Assembly: GCF_937616625.2 (NCBI RefSeq)
Contig: NC_065573.1
Coordinates: forward strand, 12,601,001-12,665,000
Reading direction: 5' to 3'
Source of the DNA: Mercurialis annua
Lineage: Eukaryota > Streptophyta > Magnoliopsida > Malpighiales > Euphorbiaceae
Length of the DNA: 64,000 bases
Shown here: positions 12,819 through 24,600 of the stretch, in pieces
How the letters are laid out: the number at the start of each line of letters is the position of its first letter
Numbering within the stretch: the stretch's first letter is position 1
Position numbers and translations under genes: made by a program
The notes under the pieces: model-generated
Told to the model about the DNA's origin: nothing
The model's input: the letters and a program-made list of their open reading frames with translations, nothing else
Database searches by the model: none

Positions 12819-15800
12819 TGTAATACCCCGTAGAATTATTAGCGTTTATTTTCGTGTGTGTCCGATTTTAATTGATTAGGACCTCGAAAATAGTGAATAA
12901 ATTCACGTGATGAATTTATAAGGGTAAAAATGTGATTTGCTATGTGTTTGCCTTAAATGTGATTTTTGGCAATTTTACGTGTTAAAAGTGAATTTTGTGA
13001 TTTTTCACTAAAAACCGTAAAAATAATTATTTTAAATATTTTTAAAGGCCCAAAAATATTTTAAAAACAGCCCATATGATATGATTTAATGTTTTTGAAT
13101 ATTTGGTAAAGTTGAAATTATTTTGCCCCTAGAGTTCGAATTATTTACAAGAATGCCATAATGGCAAACTTGTAAATAATTGAAACTTCAAATAATATCT
13201 AGATATTTTCCTAAGCTAAACTTGGTGCCCAAGTCTCTATTTCATCTTCTTCATTTGTGTGGGTGCCGAATTCTTCACAAAACAAAACACAAAACTTTCA
13301 ACTTTGATTTTCTCTCAAAAATTTCTTCACGAAAGTTGTCGGGGATATTGCGTAGATCGTGTGTGTGTATTTGCATGTTCGTTTGAGGTATAATTTCAAG
13401 CTCAAAATCTTACTTTTAGTTGCTGATGTTAGTTAAGTGTTAGAAACATGCATAGGATGGTTTAAATTTGATGTTTGATGGATAATTAGTTGGTTTTAAT
13501 TGCTAGTTTTATGGGTTTCGGTTTTAAAATAATTTTTCCGTGAAAAATTAAATTATTTATTTAAATTTCTGGGCTGATCTATATGATGATATTTATATAT
13601 GCTTTTAAGTGTAATTTTGTGGATTAAAAATGTTAATTTATTCGGGTGTTAATTTAATTAGTTGGGTTTCGATTTTTAATTGTTTTAAAGCTTAAAAATC
13701 GCTTAAAAAGGGTAAATAAATTGATTTTTAATTTCTGGAAATAATTTTGTTCATGGATGAGTTACATTTGTGGCTGATGTTAATTAAATGCTTAATGGTT
13801 AACTTTTAGCGGTTTAATAATCGGGTTTAATTTTTAATAACTCTATTCGGCCAAAAATTGTTGGAAAAGGGTAAAACTGTCATTTTAATTTCTGGGCAGA
13901 AAATATTTGTGAAAAATTTATGAAATGTGTTTGATAATTATTTGTGGAGTTTAAATGATTTTTGTGTGGTGTTTTGACGGATTAATAATCGGTTTTGATT
14001 ATTAACGTATATTTCGGTTTTAATAGTTAAAATAATGGAAAATATTATTTTAAAAATATTGGGCTGCTGTTTTTACAAGATAAAAATTAAAATTGTATTT
14101 GAAAAAGATTTTGGTGAATTTCGGTGTTAAAATGGCTTAAAATGAATTTTTAAGCGTTTTTAGCGTTTTTGAGTTTTCCGGCCAAAACCACCGGAATACG
14201 GTGACCGGAGTATGAGTAGAGGGGATAGAGCATGTTGGCTCAGTCCTAAACTCAGTTGGCAGCAGTTAGCGCCGAAATATTTTTGGCAGAAAATAAGGGG
14301 GGGCCGAGCCCCGGGTCAAAAATATTTTACGAAAAAATATTTTTGGATATTTTTGAATTGTGATATGTTTGATGAGATTTTCTAAAAGTGTATTTTAGAA
14401 AATTATGTGAATTGAATGTGTGTTAGAATTATAATGGAATTATAATTCTATGTTTATTTATTGAAATAAATAAACTATGTGGTGTATCGTATAGAAATAC
14501 GATGACGCGGAAATAGATAGTCGGAATCAAATTTGGTTTGTGATTATGTGGTTATATGGTTGAGTCGGTCTAGAGTTTATCCTAGAATTTAGAGTTATTA
14601 CATTTATTAATGTTTAATCTCTAAATTAGATCCAGCGAGTTTTGTCGCGGAAACCGGCGAGCAAAGGTTTTGATATTCGACGGGTGGTATTTTTAATATT
14701 TGGAATAAGCGAGTACTGTGAGTGTGTTTACAACTTATACTGCTAAATATTAGTATTAAAAATATTGCGAACTGCTTTACATGATTTGCAAATGCTTTAT
14801 TTTATTTTGAATTTAAATCGCATGAACTATATACATAGTTTTGAAACCGATTTAGATTCATTGAAACATGCTTACTATTGGGCGGCAATAGTGCTGTGTG
14901 ATCACCGGTATTGCATTTAGAATGGGTTGCATGTGAATGTGCTGTGTGAATCCTGGCGACGGCCTGGAAAGTCAGGCGACGGCCTAGACTCTGTGTGAAC
15001 AGATCTTCAGAGGCAACGGAATATAGACGACCAAAGGCAGTAAAGAGAAACTGCCGAGATCTGAGAGGTTGAACCTTTTATAAAAAAAAGTGAAATTGGC
15101 GACAGTATTTATGTACTGCCGAAATCCGTTGTATTGTAAGAAGAGTCTGGGACTTTCAAATACGTAAAATAAGAATAATCGGATTTGACTGGCTAAAAGT
15201 ACAAAAAGAGAAAATAAATACGGCCAAAGAAAAATAAAAGGTTAACCCGAATATGATGAAATGATGTGGAATATTTATGTTTCCTGTTTTGAAAGCATAT
15301 AGGAACATGAATCATGGTTTAGGGTTTCATATGAATCGGTAATCTGGAATGCATTGCTTTCATATTAATGTTTATTAGTACATGTTGTACGCATTCACCA
15401 GTTTTTATAACTGACCCCGTTGAATTTAATATTTTTACAGGCGAGTAGTTTGAGGTGCGGATTTCCAATTTCTTGTTCCGGAAATCCCTGGATTGAATAA
15501 GTGAGAATGACTTTCCTTTATGTGTCTAGAGTTGCAGTAGCTAGAATAATGAACGGTGATACCTTAGTGGTCGTTGGACTTATTTATGCTTTATTTTATT
15601 ATAACGCTAAACTCTGATAATATGTAATATGTGAATGCTGTGCGAAAGTCCGAGCGACTGCACTTGAATAAAATGCGGCGAACGCATCTGCATAGTGAAA
15701 TGCAGTTAAGTCCATTAGAGAAATGGCCTGCATAGTGAAATGCAGTAATTACCATAGTAAGATGGTACGCATATTGAGATGCATGATAAACCATAGAGAA

Positions 15801-16032
15801 ATGGTTTTGAAACTAAAATGCAATAATTAAAGAGAAAATTATGTGCATGGTTTAAATGATAATGTTTATAAGAACGTTTTAAAACTGAAATTTTAAAATG
15901 TTCGAAAATGATTTGAATTCCGCGAAAAAATTTAAAGTGATTTTAATGTATTTTTAAGGCTTGCTACGGGTTTCGGAGCAACCACTCCCATTCCCTAGCG
16001 CCGGTCTCGATGCCGAGAATCGGGTCGTGACA
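12819..16032 (+). repeat. 3' LTR of element 3
   Basis: It has the same length as the 5' LTR (3214 bp) and appears identical apart from G15769 versus A8031. It ends TCGTGACA and is followed by the TSD copy CTTTC (16033-16037). Confidence 0.95.
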
Positions 16033-16276
16033 CTTTCTGACATCGATAGCAAAGCCAACCGATGTGTTTCTGTCTGACATCGATAGCAAAGCTAACCGAT
16101 GTGTTACGCATATCTAACATCGATAGCAAAGCCAACCGATGTGTTTTACATATCTGACATCGATAGTAAAGCCAATCGATGTGTTTTAAATCACCTGACA
16201 TCGATAGCCATGCCAACCGATGTGTCTTATATGACCTGACATCGATAGCCATGCCAACCGATGTGTCTTATATCAT
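16033..16276. repeat. Six-unit hairpin minisatellite
   Basis: Six tandem units of about 37-41 bp share GACATCGATAGC...GCCAACCGATGTGT. Each unit contains ACATCG and its complement CGATGT 14 bases apart, so each can form a short hairpin. A degenerate seventh motif (ACATTGATTCTCGATGTA) follows at about 16300. The array lies inside element 2, and element 3 inserted exactly at its left edge. The long minus-strand open frame across it is a repeat artefact. Confidence 0.85.
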
Positions 16277-16734
16277 ATCTTAATTATTACTCTTATCTCA
16301 CATTGATTCTCGATGTATAATGCTTGATTTTTATCTTCATATGAGTCCTGAGGACTGATAGGAGTATTTTACTCCTATTTAGAGTGTCGTTTCCGCATGC
16401 TTTTATTATGTTTTGTCATGTTTTTATGGTATTCCGAATGCCTTATTGCATGTTTTAGTATTTCAGATACTTGGGAGCATTGCGGAAGCATTTTGGTGCA
16501 AAAGATGGAAAAGTCGACGAAAGAGAGGCGAAAGCTCATTTGCAATTCGGAAAAGCTGACCCCTCTGCACTATTTGACCAATTTGGATCGGTTAGAGGTC
16601 TCTAATGAGTTTGTGTTCTTCATAAGAGTTAAAGTAGACATCCTGAGCTTTCCAATGGTTCAAGAACCAACTCATTTGGACATTTCTACACCGAGTTATG
16701 AAGTTTTGAAGTTCAAGGTTGTGGAGTCTGAAGG

Positions 16735-16855
16735 TTGCACGAATCGTGCAACACCTTGCACGAATCGTGCATAAGTAGAGCAGAAGCAGATTGTTCCCAG
16801 AGATATTGCACGATCCGTGCACCCATGTTAAGTTGGTTTGCACGATTCGTGCAAA
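16735..16855. promoter_or_regulatory. Palindrome array in LTR A
   Basis: Four near-perfect palindromes of the form TTGCACGAATCGTGCAA occur at about 16735-16751, 16756-16772, 16806-16822 and 16838-16855. They lie in the presumed U3, 112 bp upstream of the TATA-like box. They could bind a dimeric protein or fold as hairpins in RNA; neither is shown. Confidence 0.75.
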
Positions 16856-16966
16856 GGCTTAAAGTTAGAATCGAAAATCTGAAGAAAAGGACAAGGCTTA
16901 TGCACACTTCCTCTTTTGGCCCAACACTCTTTTGTAGGATGTTTTTATTTCCCTTTTTGAGAACAC

Positions 16967-16974
16967 TATAAGTA
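16967..16974 (+). promoter_or_regulatory. Putative TATA box of solo LTR A
   Basis: TATAAGTA follows the palindrome array and sits about 610 bp into the LTR. The corresponding box in LTR B is at almost the same offset. Confidence 0.5.
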
Positions 16975-18918
16975 CTACTTTATGATTCAAATTAGGGTAT
17001 GCAACATTCATTATTTTGATTCCTTTTTGTGTTGCCTCCTAAAAATAGCTTAGAATCTCTTTAGAGTGGTGTGCTCCATCTTTTCCACCATTGTTGGTGA
17101 AGTGAAGCTTTTAATGTTTTGATTGAACAAGGTCTTTTATTAATTAATGCAAGCTTATTTATTGTGGAATCTTCATTATCTTTTATGAGTTATTGTTCTT
17201 CCATTTTACTTAAGGTAATCTTTCTCTACTTCTTAATGTTTAGTTGTTTGATTAGTGCTTGTATTGAGAACTTAGCCATGAGTGGCTAAGCCCCTTGTTA
17301 GGGGGTTGGTATGATAGCCTAGGGTTGTATGATTGGTTGGTTCTTAATGTTGTTTACTCATGTTTTACTCCTATTGCTTATTGCTTGTTTAGGATTAGCT
17401 ACCCTAAGCATGTTTAGAGTTTGATTGATGCACCGAGAGGTGGTTGATTAGATTGACTAATAGGATTGAAAACCTAGGTTTTAGAGCGCCACGAGAGTGG
17501 GTTTGAACTTAGGTGGCCCTAGAGTTGATTGATTAATCGCTAGTTAATTGTTTGGTTATGCCTTGTAACACGAGAGTGAGCTTGGTATTGATTAGGTGAT
17601 TAGGTAGCGGTTTTGTTGTTCCTTGAGGCTCGAGAGAGCGGGAATGACGCATTAGACTTCACTCGGCCCTTGAAATACTTCCGATTTGACCAACCATGAA
17701 TGCATGACCTAGGTGTGATTGCCAATCCCTTGACGTTTTCCTTTATTGATTTTAAATCGTTGATAATTAGTGCTTTTTCTTGAGTTATTGCATTTTACCG
17801 TTTAGTTGATTCTTAGTTGTTAGAATTGTTACCTAAAACCAATCTTTATTTGTGCTTTTCGAATTGAATTTCATAAGCGATTTCACTCACTTTAAACCTT
17901 TAGTCCTCGTTGGATCGACATCCGACTTCCGGATTTACTACGAGTTGGGATTTTTCTCAACAAGGACTATTATCGAGAATGGATAAGATACAGATCTCGG
18001 GATACCTCTACCGAGATCAACCTTGTATCTCAGTTCTTATATTTGGCTGTACCATCGTACAATTCTCGTTTTTCGTTTATATCTTAATTTTATATTTTCC
18101 GTTCTGTTGTATTGATCCTTTATGGACCATGACATGCACATTACAATCTACAATCATACATCTATAACACACGCACGTATGGTATTCGCTATAATTAAAA
18201 GTACGTATGGGAACGTACTATGTTTCTTTATAAACATATGAATAATAGTACATATAGGAATGTACAATACTTTTCTCGTGCATATTTGGTTCGATACTCG
18301 TATATTATTTGATATTTGATTACGATTTATATTGCTTAACCCCTTTCCCAGTATTTTAAACATATTTGTTCTTTTCATCTATTTATGTTATTCTTAAAAT
18401 AACACATTACAGAAAGTAATCGTTTTCCAAAGCATACATATATATACTTTTTCAAACATATTATTAAATATATAAGTATTCATATAGTCGTCTGTATATG
18501 AAAATATGCGACTTTATGAATATTAACGAGTAATTAAAATGTACTCACAAAAAACGCTTATCCAAAAACACTTCGGGGCTTAGAAACGTCAAGCTTCCCG
18601 AGCTCTTTGTCCAGCTGCCTATTGCCTCGCCGGATCTAAAACAATTTCAAAACATTCTTCTCATATTAGAATCTTATTATAGGATTGATTCTAGATTCGA
18701 GACACGACACGCCACACTCTTTAACTGTCGTGCTTCTCATATATTTATCCCGATAAACGGTATCTAACTCGTTTACGGATCGAATATCCTTTCTAAGTCA
18801 TCTCACGTTTAACCTCATTAGGTTAGGGATTCAATCAATCGATAATCGATCGATTTCAATCTCGGTATGTGAATACAGAACGGGGTCTCAAAACAATACG
18901 ATAGGGCGAAAGGATCCA

Positions 18919-19000
18919 GGTGCACGTTCGTGCCTTGGGGTGCACGGTCGTGCACCATTGATGGTGCACGTTCTTGCACCTCGTGTGCACGATCGTGCAC
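18919..19000. promoter_or_regulatory. Palindrome array in element 2
   Basis: Four units of the type GGTGCACGNTCGTGCACC lie at about 18919-18934, 18939-18956, 18963-18980 and 18983-19000. The half-site TGCACG is the same as in LTR A although the two LTRs belong to different families. Relative to the minus-strand TATA near 19350 this array would be about 350 bp downstream, unlike the upstream placement in LTRs A and B. Confidence 0.7.
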
Positions 19001-20545
19001 TTTTCCCGGGGCATTCCGACGTGCTATAGGCGTAAAAATGCTCCTAACGCATCCAAAACGCTTAATCTCTATTCAAAACATCCAAATTCAATCCTATAAT
19101 CGATAAAACGATAAAATCGTTTCGTGGTCTAAAACTTTAACTCGATATAATGAAATTAATCCATCCAAACGATAAAACGTCAAGCTTACCGTGATCCGCC
19201 GTTGAAATACGATCGTTTCGAGTTATAGAACGTCGGAAACGGACGAGAAACGGATATCGAGCGACGAACCGTACGAAAACGACGATGAAGTGAGAAATGA
19301 ATCTGATGATGGATTAAGGGTTCTAGACTCTTCCTTCATCTTTCAATCCTTATATACATATGGCTAAAATATCATTTTGATCCCTCACTTCTTAAACTTA
19401 AAGCATTTCTCTTTTGAACTTATCCTTTTTAAACCAAATAATACTAACCCAAAATTATCATTTTCCGTGAATAATCTTTTAATTGTTATTCTCGAGGCTT
19501 AATTGGCTAATTTATACTTTGGTCCTTAAACTTCTCAAAATTTGCAATTTAGCCCTAAACATATCCGCGTCCAAATTTTAAAAGGTCTCTGATTGACTCG
19601 AGACTTTTACCACAGATACTATAAAACATTTCGGCGGACCTTGGCGAAACGTTTTCCATTACGGAATTTATATTTTATTTTACTTTAATTTGCGAAGTTA
19701 TTTCCTTAAATCTCGCTAATTAGCTTAATAAAATTATTCCAATTCCCCGATATAATTAAATTAAATTCTTCGTAACTTAATTTATCGGAATTTCCGACAC
19801 GTGGCACGACTTAATTATTTGGGGTATTACACTTGTGCACACAGTCTCGATAATGCATATCGAGTAGCTCATTCTAATCCAGACCCATAATCATTTAAAA
19901 CAATTTAAAATCATTTATGATACTAAAATACAATTGCGTTACTTAATAAAGCGGTAAATAGCACTACAAACTCACTGCTTGCGAAACCACGTGATAATCA
20001 TGGCAAGCACACTAATCCTGCACGGACTCCGAAGCACGAGAAGACGAAGGTTCTAACACAAAGTACAAGTTAAAATCCATACAACCCCTAACTCTAAGAT
20101 TATTAGAGACCACATAGGACTAATATCTCAAACGCAATCCAAAATACAAGCCAAAGTAAGTGGCACAGTGATATGAGTATTTTACTCCTATTTAGAGTGC
20201 CGTTTCCGCATGCTTTTATTACGATTTATCATGGTTTTATGGTTTTCCGAGTGCCTTATTATATGTTTTAGTATTTCAGGTACTTTGGAGCATCGCGGAA
20301 GCATTTTGGTAGAAAAGATGGAAAAGTCGACGGATAAGAGGCGAAAGCTCATTTGCAAGTCTGAAAAACCGACCCCTCTGCACTAATTGGGAAATTGGAA
20401 CCAGCTACAGGCCTCAAATGAATTTGTGTTCTTCATGAAAGTTAAAGTAGACGTCCCAAGATTTCCAAAGGTTCAAGAACCGACTCAATCGGACATTGCT
20501 ACACAAAGTTATGAAGTTTTGAAGATAGGAGCTGAAACCGTAATG

Positions 20546-20667
20546 TCAAGCTAGAATCGAGCTCACCAAGACCAAGAGGGAGCTCGATTCGAGCTCACCA
20601 CTCTGAGTTCCAGAAATTCAAGCTCGAATCGAGCTTGAGGAGCAAAAAATCAAGCTCGATTCGAGCA
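20546..20667. promoter_or_regulatory. Palindrome array in LTR B
   Basis: Four units of the type TCAAGCTCGAATCGAGCTTGA lie at about 20546-20567, 20580-20598, 20619-20638 and 20651-20667. The core CGAATCG/CGATTCG is as in LTR A, but the flanking half-site is AGCT in place of TGCA. The array is 115 bp upstream of the TATA-like box. Confidence 0.75.
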
Positions 20668-20781
20668 TAGGCTTGTGTAAAGAGGGAAATTTGATTTCAA
20701 ATGCTTCAAGGCTTAATTCTCTTTGCTTCTTTGGGCCAAACACTCTTTGAGTGAATGTTTTTCTTTCCTCTTTTGTAAACA

Positions 20782-20789
20782 TATAAAAA
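20782..20789 (+). promoter_or_regulatory. Putative TATA box of solo LTR B
   Basis: TATAAAAA lies about 613 bp into the LTR, following a CTCTTTTGTAAACA context similar to LTR A. Confidence 0.5.
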
Positions 20790-21637
20790 CCCTTTTATCT
20801 CTATTTTAGGTTAGATGATGCTTTTGTAGAGAATTGTTAGACATCTCATTATTGTAGCAACATTTTCTCTCTAGCTTTAAATCATTGTTCTTATTGTTCT
20901 TACTAAAAGTAGTAAAGGATCTTGATAGTTCTTAGTGTTCTTCAAACTAATTTCCAGATTTTGAGAAACTTATTAAATACAAGTATTAGTCCTTTAATTG
21001 AAGATTCATTATCTTGTTTATGTGTTTAAAGTTCATTTATTACTCCAAGGTACTCAATCTTTACTCTATGCCTAATCTTTATTATTGCTTAATTAGTTTT
21101 TCCATGATGATGATTAGTAGCTAAACCCCTTGTTTGGGGGTTGTTATGATTGTCATGCTTGATTAAATAGGTGATTAGGGTTAGGGTTTATGGGTGATGT
21201 TGGTTGTTGTGCTTCTTGAGCTTAATGCTTAGAATAGGTTGGCCTCTTATTCTTTGCTATGTGGTTTAATTAGGAGGACGAGAGTTAACTAATTAGACTA
21301 TACCTAGGGGAGTACATGCCTTAGACCTAGATGCATTAGCATGATCTAGGGCTATCTTGGTTGTGGAGTTGGCTTGATTAGTTGGCTCGATTAACTCTAT
21401 CGAAATCTATGAGCATGAGAGTGGATTAGATTTCGGAATTGTTAATCAAGTTTTGACTCATTCACTTCCGGCTCGAGAGAGCGGAATTGGTTCCGTAGAA
21501 TAGCTTGACCCGACCTAAGTTCCTATCACCTTGACCAGAACTACCTAGATATGACTTTGGCATGACTAGCAACCTCCAAGCGTTTTTATCCTTAGTTGAA
21601 TCCTTATTGTTCAATCTTGTTTAATTTAGTTTAATTG

Positions 21638-24600
21638 TGTCACGACCCGATTCCCGGATCGAGACCGGCGCTAGGGAATGGGAGTGGTTGCTCCGAAACC
21701 CGTAGCAAGCCTTAAAATAAAATCCATTTTTCCATTAAAACAATTTAACTTTTCTTTTAAAAGTTTACTCATATAAATTTGTTTCGAAATTCACTATAAA
21801 TTTTTCGCGGAATAAAATCATATATTTTAAATTCCGAAACATAAATACTAGGTCAACCATTTCACGGGACCTCTTTTCCTTTTTCTCAACATGTCAACTG
21901 TTATAACCCTTTTTCAAAACGTTTTTAGGGTGAGACATGCAAATCACATTTATGCCACGTCGGGCCCACGTATACATTTTGTTTCGATGCCAACAGTTTC
22001 ATTACTGTTTTCCACATTTATCCCGGTATCTCAAATACCCGAGAGGCATCACAAAATATCCATAATAAGCATGCATACATTAACATAATAATAACAAAGC
22101 GATGATAATTAAACAGAGTATGACGTGGCAGTTCATCGCAAAGTAAAAAGCATGCTAAAGTACGTCCGTCTAAACAGTTCTACTGCAGCACTAAGATAGG
22201 TAAATATATATACAAGATACCACATCGTCCAAAACAGAGACTTCATGAACAAGAATATGAAGCCTCACCAAAAATGACAGTCTACGTACCTGAAAAATTG
22301 GTACAACAACGGGGTCAGATATACTGGTGAGTTGACATCTTACAAACACACATTAAATAATTTAACTCGTCATAAAATAGATATATTTAAATATTTACTA
22401 CCGGTTCAATCACAGAAACGTTAAAGCTTTTGAAATGAAATGCAATTTCTAATCCATATTCCTCTAAGTCCCCTTTCAGACTTAGATTAATAAACTAGTC
22501 GGCTGAACCCGTAGATTCACTCGACTCTAGTTTATTTTCCACTATCCTTTACAGTTCTAAACCTTTCTTTAGACTGTTCCCAACTTTTCTCATGAACTCA
22601 ACGACCGATAACATTAAGTGTTCCATGACGCCGTTAGTTCTTAAATCAATCGGCCGAACTCTATCGTTCCGTCACCGTTAACTTGTTCGGGGTTCTAGAC
22701 CGTCGTCTTAGAAGCTCTCCCGCAATGTCTGGACCGTCGTCTCAGACTTCTAGACCGTCGTCTAGATTTCCACATCCACTTAACGTAAAAATAAATATGC
22801 ATGCAATAACTAGTGATCACATAGTCCTATTATAGCCCAAATAGGATGGTACGTTTCATAGACTCATGCCATAATAATTTTATTTACTCAAAATAAATAT
22901 ACGATATATTTAAAATGCTTTATGATATTAATTTTCCACATTAAAGTAATAATAATAATTTTATTACTTTAATGTATGCATGTAATAATGCAAACTCACA
23001 GACTGTCGTTCCACAATTATTTACGCACGCTAATCCACATTTAGCTCCTCGGCAATTATTGCCCCGTGAATGCCTCGCATTCCGAGATTGACCTTTTGTC
23101 GAATCTCTAAACGTTTGTTAATCAAAACGTTTCCCACTAATCATCACGATCGACATCGTGGCCCGTACACAAACTACGTATCGGGTTCAATCTTAGGAAT
23201 CCAATTAAATTCATAATTTGGTCCATCTAAATCTTAGGTAAATTTTACCATTTTACCCTTTCGGAAAAATTCTCATATTTTAAAAAATACTATTCGGTCC
23301 TTATACATTTTCATATTCCAAAATACCTTTATTCAAAATCCTCTTTTAATAAAAATATAATATACATACATACATCCTTTAATTAAAATTTTCCAATTTT
23401 AATTAAATAAAACATTAATTAGTTTATATCTAACTAATTAATTCCAATTCATTTTAAAATATAAATCTTTTGGGTCCAAGCCCAAATTAAAAGTTCAAAA
23501 TCTTAAAAACTTTTAATTTAAACAAATTCAAGGTTTCACTTACCTTTTAAGTCCACCAAAATCCATTTAGGACATATTAGTCCTTATACTTTCAAATCTT
23601 GCATTTTAGTCCTTTTACCAAATTTTAAATTATTACTTACCTTTTTAACTTTTTAACTTTGGGTCCAAATTATTTAGTTAAGTCTAAATAAAAGTCCAAA
23701 GTTCTAGTCCGGGGTCTAATTACGGTTTCGGCCCCCTCTTGGCCTTGGTCCATTTTGGTTCGGTTTCAACCCGACCAAATCTTGGCTCGGTTAAACAGAG
23801 ATACCGTGCTCCGTTTACCGGCCGGTAGTGGTTCGCCGACCACCACCCCACTCTCTAAACCACCTATACCAAAATTAGCCAATCAATATCAAATTGAATG
23901 AATTTTAACTCTACCAAAATATTTAATCACACTTGATTAAATACACAATACTAACCACAATCACAACAATTTACACAACCAAACATTAATAGCCAACTAT
24001 TCGGCCAACACACCAAAATCACCAAATAACACAATTTTTAACAATTAAATATTTCCATGGCATACTTATTAACTCATCAATTAATCAAGAAATTTAAAAG
24101 TAAAAATTTCTTTTCAATCAAGGATCTATTCGGCTTTTAGCCAAAATTTATCATTTCAAGTATTTAACCCCCATAACATATAAACATAATTTTAATCTCA
24201 TCTAAACACCAACTAACATGCCAATTAAACAATACAAATCATTTATTAGCATTTTTCATATAATCGGTTAACAACTATTTATTGTTCAAAATTATCATGT
24301 AAATCCCATACATACAATTTCAACAATTACCCATAATCAAATTTTGTATACATTAATCATGCAATTCCAAAGACATATTCGGCCAACCAAGAAATTTTAC
24401 AAACAACATCTATAATTCTTACTATCAACATATAACATGGCAACTCCCATAAATCATCATAAAATCACACACATATAAACATTTCGGCATACCCACTAAA
24501 TAATTTTCATAATATTTTCATGCCATCATAGAATTATATTCGGCCATAACAAAATTTCCACTAACAAATTTTATCAAAAATTAAATCATGCATCACATTT

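Larger units (their letters stand above)
5081..16032 (+). mobile_element. Element 3: full-length Tekay/Del-type chromovirus
   Basis: A 10,952-bp Ty3/gypsy retrotransposon with 5' LTR 5081-8294, primer site 8299-8310, Gag-Pol 8638-12783, polypurine tract before 12819, and 3' LTR 12819-16032. A perfect TSD CTTTC lies at 5076-5080 and 16033-16037. Both LTRs are 3214 bp. By eye only one difference was found (A at 8031, G at 15769), so the insertion is very recent. Domain order protease-RT-RNase H-integrase-chromodomain marks a chromovirus; the chromodomain style and the TTCGAGGACGAATTT motif before the polypurine tract fit Tekay/Del. The gag N-terminal half is largely missing, so independent transposition is doubtful. 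Confidence 0.95.
16356..17962 (+). mobile_element. Solo LTR A (Ty3/gypsy-type)
   Basis: It runs from TGATAGGAGTATTTTACTCC to TTTTTCTCAACA, 1607 bp, with a perfect TSD AGGAC at 16351-16355 and 17963-17967. A TATA-like TATAAGTA at 16967-16974 sets the orientation. A four-unit palindrome array (16735-16855) lies 112 bp upstream of it. The tail TCGTTGGATCGACATCC...GTTGGGATTTTTCTCAACA is shared in form with LTR B and the 96-1385 remnant. No internal region is present, so it is a solo LTR inserted in element 2. Lineage is unassigned; the Tat/Athila group is possible. Confidence 0.85.
4412..19831 (-). mobile_element. Element 2: solo LTR (Tekay-type), interrupted by element 3 and LTR A
   Basis: The pieces are 4412-5080, 16038-16355 and 17968-19831, about 2.85 kb. 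The termini are TGTCATGACCC (4412) and GGGGTATTACA (ending 19831). A perfect 5-bp TSD CTTGT lies at 4407-4411 and 19832-19836. The first 75 bp match the terminal module shared with elements 1, 3 and 4. A minus-strand TATA (TATATAAGG) is near 19350. A hairpin minisatellite (16033-16276) and a four-unit palindrome array (18919-19000) lie inside. No primer site, polypurine tract or protein was seen, so a solo LTR is the simplest reading. Confidence 0.75.

Noticed and set aside
15995..16252. Minus-strand open frame with repeated peptide
   Set aside because: It is produced by translating the minisatellite and the end of the 3' LTR.
16033..16276. Regularly spaced repeats that could suggest a CRISPR array
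   Set aside because: The units are contiguous variants without unique spacers, lie within a plant LTR, and carry no associated genes; this is a minisatellite.
21891..22088. 65-codon frame present in both LTRs of element 4 (also 28951-29148)
   Set aside because: It duplicates only because the LTRs duplicate; no start context or similarity supports a gene. The same holds for frames repeated in both LTRs of element 3 (5442/13180 and 7853/15591).
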